From positions 2,427,001 to 2,491,000 of the forward strand of contig NZ_CP059164.1 of the NCBI RefSeq assembly GCF_013466985.1: DNA of 64,000 nucleotides, read 5' to 3'. The notes beneath the pieces are model-generated. The model was not told where the DNA came from. It was given only the letters and a program-made list of their open reading frames with translations, and made no database searches. The DNA comes from Nocardioides ungokensis (lineage in GTDB: Bacteria > Actinomycetota > Actinomycetes > Propionibacteriales > Nocardioidaceae). This document shows, in pieces, positions 18,647-27,208 of this stretch (position 1 is its first letter; each line of letters begins with the position of its first letter). The translations under genes were made by a program, and so were the position numbers.

Positions 18647-19597
18647 TCAGGCGGTGACCGTGCCGAACCGGAACAGGGCCCGGATCCGCGAGGCCGTGAG
18701 CGCCGGCGTGTAGAGGTCGGCCCAGACGATGCGGATGCACCGCCATCCGGTGAGCTCGCAGATGAGCTGCTCCCGGCGCTTCTCGCGCAGCACGACGTCG
18801 GTGACCGACTCTCCCTCGCGGAGCATCCTCTCGTACTTGACCCTGCCGTCGAACTCGAGGAACACCCCGAGCTCCGGCCAGGCGAAGTCGACCCTCGCGA
18901 TCACCCGCCCCGACCGGTCCTTGATCTCGTACTGGGGAATCGGGGCCGGCAGCCCCTGCGCCCAGCACAGGTACAGGGTTCGTGACTCCCCGACCGACTC
19001 CACCCGACCGTCCGCCAGCCGTACGATGAGGTCGCTGGTCAACGAGTGCGGCCAGTAGGTGCGACTTCCGAGCCCGATCGCGAGGAGCTCCGGCGTCGTC
19101 TCTCCGAAGTGCAGCAGGTCGTTGACGGTGACGAGGCTGTGCTCGACGTCGGCGATCGTGGTGATGTCGAGCGCTGTGCGCGTGCCGCTGGTGAGCAGCT
19201 GTCCGTCCCGACGGGTGACGTCGCCGACGCGGAGCTCACCGCGGTGCTGCTTGATGCCGGCGGCCGCCCTGCCTGCCCGGCCGTCGGTCCGGGTGAGGTG
19301 GACCAGGTCGGGCATGTCCCAGACGGCCGCGCCCAGTGCGTCCGCGGCCGACGTGTGGGAGAGGAGCACGTGGGTCCGGGCGGTGCGGACCGCTGCGCTG
19401 GTGACGGTTCGGCGACGACCCGCCTCGTCGAGCTCGTCCCAGTGCACGGCCGACACGTACGCCCCGGTCCGCACCCGCACCCACTCGCCGTCCTTGACCC
19501 GCCGGGCGATCACGCGGTCGTCGTACCCGAGTGCGAGAGCCTCCCATCGCAGGAAGACTCCGTGCTCCGCGGCAATGGCATCGAGACGTGCGTCCAT
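18647..19597 (-). CDS. Repeat-flanked AbiEi/DUF559-like protein with Vsr-type nuclease domain
   Basis: 316 aa. The N-terminal part (about 1-60) looks like an AbiEi-type winged helix (IARRVKDGEWVRVRTGAYV). The middle (about 70-190) matches the conserved HTSAADALG / HRGELRVGDVTR region of this actinobacterial family. The C-terminus is DUF559/Vsr-like: ESVGES (Glu204), IARVDFAWPE (Asp237), VFLEFDGRVKY (Glu248, Asp250, Lys254) and LTGWRCIRIVW. Nuclease activity is inferred only. The ATG at 19597 is chosen because upstream codons run through the repeat. The gene lies between two inverted 49-bp repeats, has no adjacent toxin, and is a relative of the gene at 4866-5840. Confidence 0.82.
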   Translation of the reverse strand: MDARLDAIAAEHGVFLRWEALALGYDDRVIARRVKDGEWVRVRTGAYVSAVHWDELDEAGRRRTVTSAAVRTARTHVLLSHTSAADALGAAVWDMPDLVHLTRTDGRAGRAAAGIKQHRGELRVGDVTRRDGQLLTSGTRTALDITTIADVEHSLVTVNDLLHFGETTPELLAIGLGSRTYWPHSLTSDLIVRLADGRVESVGESRTLYLCWAQGLPAPIPQYEIKDRSGRVIARVDFAWPELGVFLEFDGRVKYERMLREGESVTDVVLREKRREQLICELTGWRCIRIVWADLYTPALTASRIRALFRFGTVTA

Positions 19598-19667
19598 GGG
19601 CCGAGCATCACCCGAGACCGAGGCTCGCGAACCGGCCGATCGACGATCTGTGGATAACCGGGGCTGG

Positions 19668-19716
19668 GTTGTCGGCCAGGTCTGGTGCTTGTCGGCCAGG
19701 GCAACGGCCGACAAGC
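19668..19716 (+). repeat. 49-bp palindromic element, right flank of second nuclease-like cassette
   Basis: Half site GTTGTCGGCCAG, then GCTTGTCGGCC and GGCCGACAAGC as a perfect 11-bp stem with an 8-nt loop. Inverted relative to the copy at 18587-18635, so the two bound the gene like terminal inverted repeats. Confidence 0.8.
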
Positions 19717-19717
19717 A

Positions 19718-19747
19718 CAGGACTCCCCGGCCAGCCGGGGAGTCCTG
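19718..19747. terminator. Bidirectional hairpin between kamA and the nuclease-like gene
   Basis: Perfect 13-bp stem CAGGACTCCCCGG / CCGGGGAGTCCTG with a CCAG loop, 19 nt past the kamA stop on the minus strand. There is no long T tract, as is common in actinobacteria. Confidence 0.65.
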
Positions 19748-19765
19748 CACGCGTCAACGCCGAGC

Positions 19766-21221
19766 TCAGTAGGCCTGCAGCGCCGCCATCCGCCGCGAGG
19801 CCTCGGCGACCTCGGCCGCCTTGAGCGCGGTGGAGTCGAGGTCGGCGTGCTGTGCCCACCACTGCTGGCCGGACTCCGGCAGCGTGTGGATCGGGTCGTA
19901 GTACTCGAAGGTGCGGTTGAGCGCCTCCGGGTCGGCGGCCTCGATGGAGGTGCGGTAGTTCTTCGTCCAGTAGGAGATGCCGCGCTCGGTGTCGTAGTCG
20001 GCCAGCTGGTGCACCCAGCGCTTGCCGACGAACGGGACGTCGCACACGATGCGCGGGGTCGCGAAGCCCGGCAGGTAGCCCATGATGTGGTGCTGCAACC
20101 GCTGCGCGTCGGCGACCGAGACCCGCCAGTGCTCGGCGAACGGGATCATGTCGCACATGTAGAAGTAGTAGGGCATGATCTGCGCGCCGTCGAGCAGCCG
20201 GAAGCACAGGTCGAGCAGCGCGTGCGGGTCGGCGTTCACGCCGTTGAGCAGAACGCCCTGGTTGCGAACGTCGCGGATGCCGGTGTCCAGCATGGCGCGA
20301 GTCGCCCGCGCCACGATCGGGGTCACCGAGTTGGCGTGGTTGGTGTGGGTGTGGATCGCCACGGACACGCCCCGCTCGCGCGCGGTCGTCGCCACCCGCT
20401 CCATGCCGGCGCGCACGTCGTCCTGGAGCCAGTGCTGGGGCAGGCCGATCAGGGCCTTGGTGGCGAGCCGGATGTCGCGGATGTTCTCGATCTCGAGCAG
20501 CTTGGTGAGGAAGTCCTCCAGGCGCGGCCACGGCATGTTCGCGACGTCGCCGCCGGAGACCACCACGTCGCGCACCGAGGGCGTGCGCCGCAGGTAGTCC
20601 ATCATCTCGCCGAGGCGGTCGTTGGGCTTGCCCGCGAACTTCAGCTTGTCGATGACGGGCGTGGAGTTGCCGACCAGGTCCATCCGGGTGCAGTGCCCGC
20701 AGTACTGCGGGCAGGTGGGCAGCAGCTCGGCCAGCACCTTGGTGGGGTAGCGGTGCGTGAGCCCCTCGGCCACCCACATGTCGTGCTCGTGCAGCGAGTC
20801 GCGCGTGGAGTGCGGGTGCGAGGACCAGTCGGTACGACGGGTCCGAGAACACCGGGATCATGTAGTGGCGGATCGGGTCGGCGTAGAACGCCTCGGTAAG
20901 CGAACCCGGGCCGGCCGGCACGTCGTGCGGGACCATCGTGTTCATCATCTGCGGCGGCACCAGCATCGACATGGTGGCCCGCTCGGCCTGGTCGCGCTCG
21001 AGGTCGGCGTAGAACCGCTCGTCCACCAGGTCGCCGAGCAGCTCACGCAGCTGCCGGACGTTCTTGATGCAGTGCGCACGCTGCCACTGCACCGACTCCC
21101 ACTCCTCGGTGGTGACGTCCTTCCAGCCCGGGAACCGGGTCCAGTCTGGCTCGACCAGCTCCACCCGCTGGTAGGGGTAGGGCTGGCCCGTCTCCAGGCC
21201 GATCGAGGTCTCGATGCTCAT
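19766..21221 (-). CDS. kamA: Lysine 2,3-aminomutase, radical SAM (frameshifted)
   Basis: Converts L-lysine to L-beta-lysine using SAM, a 4Fe-4S cluster and PLP; about 485 aa. The cluster motif is CPQYCGHC in the second quarter. SGGDVANMPW and the C-terminal CDVPFVGKRWVHQ part are typical of KamA. The frame breaks near 20830 (DPSYR / WSSHPHSTRDSLHEHDMW). An extra base or a loss of two or more bases would explain it, and the collapsed cgac-rich stretch makes the exact event unclear. The ATG at 21221 has an AGGAGAAC ribosome site. It is divergent from kdd, and together they form a lysine degradation island. Confidence 0.92.
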
Positions 21222-21379
21222 GAGTTCTCCTGAGGTGCAGCGGTACGTCGCACGGCGGCGCGTGCAAGTTGTGTGGTCTGGGCCACCTCTGCCAGAGTAC
21301 GAGGAGAATGTGCGGCCCGTCCAATGCCGCGCCGCAGATTCTCCTGTCCCAGCCCCGCAACTACGGAGGAACCCCCGCC
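21222..21379. promoter_or_regulatory. Divergent promoter region kamA / kdd
   Basis: 158 bp between the two divergent starts, the natural place for joint control. I see no clear operator dyad. Ribosome sites lie at both ends. Confidence 0.45.
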
Positions 21380-22423
21380 ATGGTGGCCCTCGACAGCGAT
21401 CCGACCGGTCTGCACCGTGTCCTCGACGACACCGTGGTGCTGCCCCAGGCGGCCCAGCGCCTCGACACCCGCCGCGAGCTGTGGCCCGACGAGGTCAGGA
21501 TCCGCGTGGAGAAGCTCAACCTCGACGCCGCGTCGTTCCGCCAGCTCGAGCGCAAGCACGCCGGTGACGGCGACGCGGTCCGCCGCGAGGTCCTCGACAT
21601 CGTCGCGACCCGCGGCAAGATGCAGAACCCCGAGACCGGGTCCGGCGGCATGCTCGTCGGCACCGTCGAGGAGGTCGGACCGCGCTCGCCCCTGGGCCTG
21701 CGGCCCGGCGACCGAGTGGCGACGCTGGTGTCCCTGACGCTGACCCCGCTGGTGATCGAGGACGACCTGCGGTCGTGGGACGGCCGCGGGGAGCAGGTGC
21801 CGTGCGACGGGTACGCCGTGCTGTTCGGCCGGTCGATCGCCGCCGTGCTTCCCGACGACCTGCCCGCCGACCTGAGCCTCTCGGTGATGGACGTGTGCGG
21901 CGCCCCGGCCCTGACCGCCCGGGTGGTGGAGGGGTACGACGCACCGACCGTCGCCGTCATCGGCGGGGGAGGGAAGTCCGGGTCGCTGAGCCTGGCTGCC
22001 GCCCGTCACGCCGGGGCCGGCCGGACCATCGGCGTCGTGCCCCACGAGCGCGAGGCGACCCAGCTGCGCGAGTCCGGGCTGGCCGACGAGGTCGTCGTCG
22101 CCGACGCCCGCAACCCGATCGCCCTGCGCGACGCGGTCACCGCCGCCGGCGGACCCGCTGACGTCACCGTGGTCTGCGTGGACGTGCCGGGCTGCGAGGG
22201 CGGGGCGATCCTCGCCACCGCCGAGCGCGGGACCGTGGTGTTCTTCTCGATGGCCACCTCCTTCGCGGCCGCCGCGCTGGGCGCCGAGGGCCTGGCCGCC
22301 GATGTCACCATGCTGGTCGGCAACGGGTACGCGCCCGGCCACGCGGCGTACGCCCTCGAGCTCCTGCGGGAGAACGACGGGGTGCGCCGGCTCTTCGAGG
22401 CACGACTGGAGGCCCACGCATGA
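21380..22423 (+). CDS. kdd: L-erythro-3,5-diaminohexanoate dehydrogenase
   Basis: Oxidatively deaminates 3,5-diaminohexanoate to 3-keto-5-aminohexanoate with NAD(P). The protein has 347 aa, an MDR-like N-terminal part with GTVEEVGPRSPLGLRPGDRVATLVSL and a Rossmann loop TVAVIGGGGKSGSLSL (about 190-205). The ATG at 21380 is chosen over an upstream in-frame GTG because ggagga lies 9 nt before it. Position directly before kamD/kamE supports the assignment over a generic dehydrogenase. The stop overlaps the kamD start (ATGA). Confidence 0.92.
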   Translation: MVALDSDPTGLHRVLDDTVVLPQAAQRLDTRRELWPDEVRIRVEKLNLDAASFRQLERKHAGDGDAVRREVLDIVATRGKMQNPETGSGGMLVGTVEEVGPRSPLGLRPGDRVATLVSLTLTPLVIEDDLRSWDGRGEQVPCDGYAVLFGRSIAAVLPDDLPADLSLSVMDVCGAPALTARVVEGYDAPTVAVIGGGGKSGSLSLAAARHAGAGRTIGVVPHEREATQLRESGLADEVVVADARNPIALRDAVTAAGGPADVTVVCVDVPGCEGGAILATAERGTVVFFSMATSFAAAALGAEGLAADVTMLVGNGYAPGHAAYALELLRENDGVRRLFEARLEAHA

Positions 22424-24012
22424 CCCGCCGCCCCACCGGCAAGCTCGATCTCGACCCGACCACCGTGCGGCACGCGCGGTCCCTGGCCCGCAAGGCCGGA
22501 CGACCGATCGTGACGATGGCCAAGAAGCACACCACCGTCGCCGTCGAGCGCGCCACGCTCCGCCTCGCGGGCCTCGAGGGTGCCGATCCCGAGGGGACCC
22601 CCTGGGTCAACCGGCTCCTCGACGTCGTCCGCGCCGACGTCGGCCTCGAGCACGGTGTCGCGCTGCCGGTGTGGGACGCACTGCTGCGCGGCGAGGCTGA
22701 CGACCTGGCCACCCTCGCCCAGAAGGCCTCGGCCGGCTCCGTGCGGTTCCGCCTCCCCGAGGGCCGCGACGCCACCCGGGCGACCACCGCCAGCCGGCGG
22801 CAGGTGGCGGGCGGGATCCGGCGCATCGACGCCCGCCGCAAGGAGCGCGACCGCCTGATCAGGAAGTTCGGCGACGCACCCCGCAAGCCGTGGATCTACC
22901 TGATCGTGGCCACCGGCGACATCTACGAGGACATCCCGCAGGCCCAGCAGGCGGCGCGCGAGGGCGCCGACGTCATCGCGGTGATCCGCTCGACCGGGCA
23001 GAGCCTGCTGGACTACGTGCCCGAGGGAGCGACCCGCGAGGGCTTCGCCGGCACCTACGCCACGCAGGAGAACTTCCGCCTGATGCGGGCCGCCCTCGAC
23101 GAGTCGAGCAAGGAGCTCGGCCGCTACGTGCGGCTGACCAACTACGCCTCGGGCCTGTGCATGCCGGAGATCGCCGCGCTCGCGGGCATGGAGCGGCTCG
23201 ACATGATGCTCAACGACTCGATGTACGGGATCCTCTTCCGCGACATCAACCCGGTCCGCACGTTCGTCGACCAGCGCTTCAGCCGCCAGGTCCACGCACG
23301 CGCCGGCATCATCATCAACACCGGCGAGGACAACTACCTCACCACCGCCGACGCCGTCGAGGCCGCACACACGGTGAGCACCAGCCAGCTCCTCAACGAG
23401 TACTTCGGCAAGGAGGCGGGTCTGGAGGACTGGCAGCTCGGGCTCGGTCACGCCTTCGAGATCGACCCCGAGGTGCCCGACTCGTTCCGCATGGAGCTCG
23501 CCCACGCCCTGCTGGCCCGCGAGCTGTTCCCGAACGCGCCGCTGAAGTGGATGCCGCCGACCCGGCACATGACCGGGGACGTCTTCCGTGGCTACCTCCT
23601 CGACGGCTTCTTCAACCTCGCCGGGGCCCTGACCGGGCAGGGCATCCTGCTGGTCGGGATGATGACCGAGGCCGTGGTCACCCCGTGGCTCTCCGACCGC
23701 GACCTGGCCCTGCAGAACGTGCGCTACGTGATGAACGCCGCCGGCAACCTGCACGAGGACTTCCGCCCGGCTCCCGACGGCTTCATCGCCAACCGCGCCC
23801 GGCAGGTGCTCGCGGAGACGATCGAGCTGCTCGACCGGATCGTGACCGACAGCGACGCTGCCGGTGACCCGCCGCTGCTGGCCGCCATCGCCGACGGCAC
23901 GTTCGGCCTGATGAAACGGCCCGCCGACGGCGGCCGCGGCCTCGACGGTGTCGCCAAGAAGTCCGGCGTCTACTACAACCCCGCCACCGAGCTGCTGGAG
24001 GAGCAGAAGTGA
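22420..24012 (+). CDS. kamD: L-beta-lysine 5,6-aminomutase alpha subunit
   Basis: Large subunit of the adenosylcobalamin- and PLP-dependent mutase that moves the 6-amino group of beta-lysine to C5; 530 aa, as expected for KamD (about 515-530). The TIM-barrel shows IYLIVATGDIYEDIPQAQQAA, TNYASGLCMPEIAALA, MLNDSMYGILFRDINP and the PTRHMTGD block. It overlaps kdd at the start and kamE at the end by 4 nt each, so the operon is tightly coupled. Confidence 0.95.
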   Translation: MTRRPTGKLDLDPTTVRHARSLARKAGRPIVTMAKKHTTVAVERATLRLAGLEGADPEGTPWVNRLLDVVRADVGLEHGVALPVWDALLRGEADDLATLAQKASAGSVRFRLPEGRDATRATTASRRQVAGGIRRIDARRKERDRLIRKFGDAPRKPWIYLIVATGDIYEDIPQAQQAAREGADVIAVIRSTGQSLLDYVPEGATREGFAGTYATQENFRLMRAALDESSKELGRYVRLTNYASGLCMPEIAALAGMERLDMMLNDSMYGILFRDINPVRTFVDQRFSRQVHARAGIIINTGEDNYLTTADAVEAAHTVSTSQLLNEYFGKEAGLEDWQLGLGHAFEIDPEVPDSFRMELAHALLARELFPNAPLKWMPPTRHMTGDVFRGYLLDGFFNLAGALTGQGILLVGMMTEAVVTPWLSDRDLALQNVRYVMNAAGNLHEDFRPAPDGFIANRARQVLAETIELLDRIVTDSDAAGDPPLLAAIADGTFGLMKRPADGGRGLDGVAKKSGVYYNPATELLEEQK

Positions 24013-24809
24013 GCTCGACCACCGAGGGCCGCATCGTCCGGCCGTACGGCGACACCACCGGCGACGGCATGGTGCAGCTGAGCTTCACCCTCCCCATCCC
24101 GCACTCCAAGGTGGCCGAGGGCGCCGCGGCGCAGCTGGCCAACAAGATGGGCATGGACCCGGCCCTGGTCGTCCACGCCAAGCCGATGGGCCCGGACTTC
24201 ACCTTCTTCGTCGTCTACGGGCGGGTCCACCACCTCGTCGACACCAGCAAGGTGGAGGTGGTCGAGCGCGACTACCCGCTGCTCACGCCCAAGGAGGTCA
24301 ACGCCGCGGTCAAGCGGTCGCTGCGACGGCGGCTGACGATCGTCGGCGCCTGCATCGGCACCGACGCCCACACCGTGGGCATCGACGCGATCCTCAACAT
24401 CAAGGGGTTCGCGGGGGAGAAGGGGCTGGAGTACTACCGCGAGCTGAAGGTCGTGAACCTCGGCGCGCAGGTGTCCGTGCCGCAGCTGGTGGAGCGTGCC
24501 CGGGCCGAGAAGGCCGACGCGGTGCTGGTCTCGCAGGTCGTGACCCAGCGCGACGCGCACCTGCTCAACACCCGCGAGATGTCCGCCGCCTTCCGTGAGT
24601 CCTACCCCTCCGACCGGATGCCGCTGCTGATCGTCGGCGGCCCCCGCTTCGACGAGTCCGCCGCTGCCGACCTGGGCGTGGACCGGGTCTTCGGCCGGGG
24701 TACGACGCCGGGCGAGGTCGCGAGCTACCTCGTCCACCGCCTCGCCCCCCAGCCGGAAACGCGGCCGGACGCCCGACCCGAGAAGCAGCCCGAGAGGAAG
24801 GCCTCCTGA
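24009..24809 (+). CDS. kamE: L-beta-lysine 5,6-aminomutase beta subunit (cobalamin-binding)
   Basis: Small subunit carrying the B12-binding Rossmann domain. The base-off cobalamin motif DAHTVGID (DxHxxG, about 119-124) is present. The N-terminal LSFTLPIPHSKVAEGAAAQLANKMGM region is typical of KamE. GTG start at 24009 overlapping the kamD stop; 266 aa with a C-terminal charged extension (PETRPDARPEKQPERKAS) after the core. The stop overlaps the next start (TGATG). Confidence 0.94.
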   Translation: MSSTTEGRIVRPYGDTTGDGMVQLSFTLPIPHSKVAEGAAAQLANKMGMDPALVVHAKPMGPDFTFFVVYGRVHHLVDTSKVEVVERDYPLLTPKEVNAAVKRSLRRRLTIVGACIGTDAHTVGIDAILNIKGFAGEKGLEYYRELKVVNLGAQVSVPQLVERARAEKADAVLVSQVVTQRDAHLLNTREMSAAFRESYPSDRMPLLIVGGPRFDESAAADLGVDRVFGRGTTPGEVASYLVHRLAPQPETRPDARPEKQPERKAS

Positions 24810-25207
24810 TGGCAGCCCCGACCACGGCCGAGGTCGGCACCCGGGTGGTGCACCGCCGCTACGTGCCCTACTCGCACGCCCACTACGCCGGCAACCTGGT
24901 CGACGGCGCCTACAGCCTGGGGCTGTTCGGCGACGTGGCGACCGAGATGTGCATCCGCACCGACGGCGACGAGGGCCTGTTCGCGTCGTACTCCGACGTG
25001 CAGTTCCGGGCGCCGGTGCGCGCCGGCGACGTCCTCGAGATCAGCTGCGAGATCGTGCGGGTCGGCACCCGCTCGCGGGTGATGGAGTTCGCCGTCCACG
25101 TCGTCGCGCGGGGCGAGGCGACCGACGAACGGCCCGGTGGCGCAGCCGTCCTGGCCGCGCCGATCCTGGCCACGACGGCCACCGGAACGGTCGTCGTCCC
25201 CGGCTGA
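24809..25207 (+). CDS. kal: 3-aminobutyryl-CoA ammonia-lyase
   Basis: Hot-dog-fold enzyme of 132 aa that eliminates ammonia from L-3-aminobutyryl-CoA to give crotonyl-CoA, the last specific step of lysine fermentation. VPYSHAHYAGNLVDGAYSLGLFGD and SDVQFRAPVRAGDVLEISCEI fit this family. Function is supported mainly by the kdd-kamDE context. The 3-keto-5-aminohexanoate cleavage enzyme (kce) needed between kdd and kal is not in this window. Confidence 0.88.
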   Translation: MAAPTTAEVGTRVVHRRYVPYSHAHYAGNLVDGAYSLGLFGDVATEMCIRTDGDEGLFASYSDVQFRAPVRAGDVLEISCEIVRVGTRSRVMEFAVHVVARGEATDERPGGAAVLAAPILATTATGTVVVPG

Positions 25208-25614
25208 CGAGGCGTCCGGGCGGCGCGTTGACGCCGACACGCCGCCGGGCCCGAACATTTAACGGCAAAATCCCGCGCGGGCGAACCTGCCGCTGACCTG
25301 CACAGATCGCTGTTTGCGCAGGTCAAGAGGGTGTTGACAGCCGGCCACCTCACGATCCAAGGTGACCCGTCCGCCCATGCAGATCGTGGCGGGTGGACCG
25401 TCGTCCGAGTGGCCGGGTCGGAGGGTGGGGTGCCAACCACCCATCCGAACCGGTTCGCGGAGGACGGTCCGCTCCGCGAGGACGGACACGGAGGGGATCC
25501 GTACCCCCTAGACAACAGCCCGCCTTCGGCAGCCGGTCGGTCGCGGGTTGGTCCGAAGGGTCCGAATCCCCTCCGGAGCTCTGCGATACGCAGGGTTCCG
25601 CGGCACTCGTTGGG
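25208..25614. other. Long intergenic region upstream of lnt; no gene recognised
   Basis: About 400 bp. It holds an imperfect GC hairpin soon after kal (about 25217-25252, GGCGGCG/CGCCGCC), an AT-richer stretch with TTGACA at 25333, and complementary GGAGGGGA (25491-25498) and TCCCCTCC (25566-25573), 67 nt apart. A tRNA-like T-arm (gggtccgaatccc) lies near the end but no full cloverleaf can be drawn. A structured RNA is possible but unproven. Confidence 0.35.
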
Positions 25615-25620
25615 TACCTT
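25615..25620 (+). promoter_or_regulatory. Leaderless -10 box of lnt
   Basis: TACCTT, 7 nt before the GTG at 25628. It fixes the start within a long open frame. Confidence 0.55.
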
Positions 25621-25627
25621 TGCCCCC

Positions 25628-27198
25628 GTGCTCTGGCGGACGTCCCTCGCGCTGGCGGCGGGCCTCGCCTCGCGCTGGCCTTCGAGCCGGTGGCCGCGGC
25701 CGTGCTCGTGCCCTTCGCGGTGGCCGGCTTCGCGCTCGCCGTCCGCGGGCTGGGCCCCGGCCGGGGCTGGATCCCCGGGCTGGCGTTCGGGGTCGCCTTC
25801 TACTTCGTGCTCATCTTCTGGATGCGGGCCGTCGGCACCGACGCGTGGATCGCGCTGTCCGGCATCGAGGCGCTGTTCTACGGCCTGCTCGGCTCGGTGA
25901 CCGCCGTCCTGGTCCGCCGCCGCGCCTGGCCGCTGTGGTTCGCCGCGGCGTGGGTGTCGATGGAGGTGGTCCGGAGCTCGTGGCCGTTCAGCGGCATGCC
26001 CTGGGGGCGGCTGGCCTTCGCCACCGTCGACACGCCGGTGGCCCCGGCTCTGGCGTACGTGGGCTCGACCGGTGTCAGCTTCCTGCTGGCCCTGTCCGGC
26101 GGCCTGCTCGCGCACCTGCTCGTGTCCCGGGGGAGGAGCCGCTGGGTCGCGGTCGGGGCCCTGGGCGTCACCGCCGTGGTGGCGACCGCGCCCGCAGTGA
26201 TGCCCTACGAGCCGCGGATCGACGGCCACACCACGGTCGCGGCGGTGCAGGGCAACGTCCCCGGCAACGGCGACGACATCCTCTACGACTTCCGCCAGGT
26301 GACCCAGAACCACGTCGACGCCACCGTCGCCCTCGCGGCCGAGGTCTCGACCGGGGCGGTCGCCCGGCCCTCGTTCGTCGTCTGGCCCGAGAACTCCACC
26401 GCCGTGGATCCGTTCACCGACGTACAGACGGCCGACGGGATCCGTACGGCCTCGAGCGCCATCGGCGTACCCATCCTGGTGGGCGCCCTGGTCGACGCCG
26501 GACCGACCCACGTGCTCAACCAGGGCATCGTGTGGAACCCGGGCACCGGTGCGGCGGACCGCTACACCAAGTGGCACCCGGTGCCCTACGGGGAGTACAT
26601 CCCGTTCCGCCGCTTCTTCAACGGCAAGAACTTCGGACGGCTGGCGCTGATCCCGCGCGACATGCTGGCCGGCACCCGCACCGAGCCCCTCAGCATCGCG
26701 GGCATCCGGGTCGCCGACGCCATCTGCTTCGACGTGGCGTACGACGACGGGCTCTACGCCCAGCTGGGCAACGACGCCCAGCTGGTCACCGTGCAGACCA
26801 GCAACGCCACCTTCATCCACACCTCGCAGATCGACCAGCAGTTCGCGATCAGCCGGCTGCGGGCCATCGAGCTCGGCCGCTGGGTCGTGGTCGCGGCGAC
26901 CAACGGGATCTCGGGGATCATCGCACCGGACGGCACCGTCGTGGACCGCGCCGGGATCCGCACCCGCGACGTCCTGGTCCAGCAGGTCGGGCTGGGCACC
27001 GGTGTCACGCCCGCCGTACGCCTCGGCGCGTGGACCGGACGGGTGTGCCTGACTCTCACGATCCTTGGCCTGTTGCTCACGCTCGTCCCGTATCGTCGTA
27101 GGCAGCACCGGCAGCGGACCGAGAGCTCCCCACGCCGGGAGGTTCCCGTGTCGGTTGCGCACGCCGAAGGACCGGCACCGGAACTAGGAGAGGGCTGA
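25628..27198 (+). CDS. lnt: Apolipoprotein N-acyltransferase (frameshifted near start)
   Basis: Integral membrane enzyme that N-acylates the lipid-modified Cys of lipoproteins; about 523 aa. Several membrane helices fill residues 1-190, followed by a periplasmic carbon-nitrogen hydrolase domain with Glu in VVWPENST, Lys in [16 protein letters not shown] and Cys in [11 protein letters not shown] last membrane helix lies near the C-terminus. The frame shifts near 25668 (one missing base after LALAAGLA), and the GTG at 25628 restores a normal N-terminus. It lies 10 nt before ppm1. In M. tuberculosis these two domains are fused as Ppm1. Confidence 0.92.
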
Positions 27199-27208
27199 GG
27201 ACCGCACA

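Noticed and set aside
25487..25577. tRNA gene (including tRNA-Sec) suggested by an 8-bp GGAGGGGA/TCCCCTCC pair and a T-arm-like end
   Set aside because: No anticodon arm with a valid loop can be folded. The 8-bp stem and the T-arm cannot be used together, and the length fits no tRNA class.
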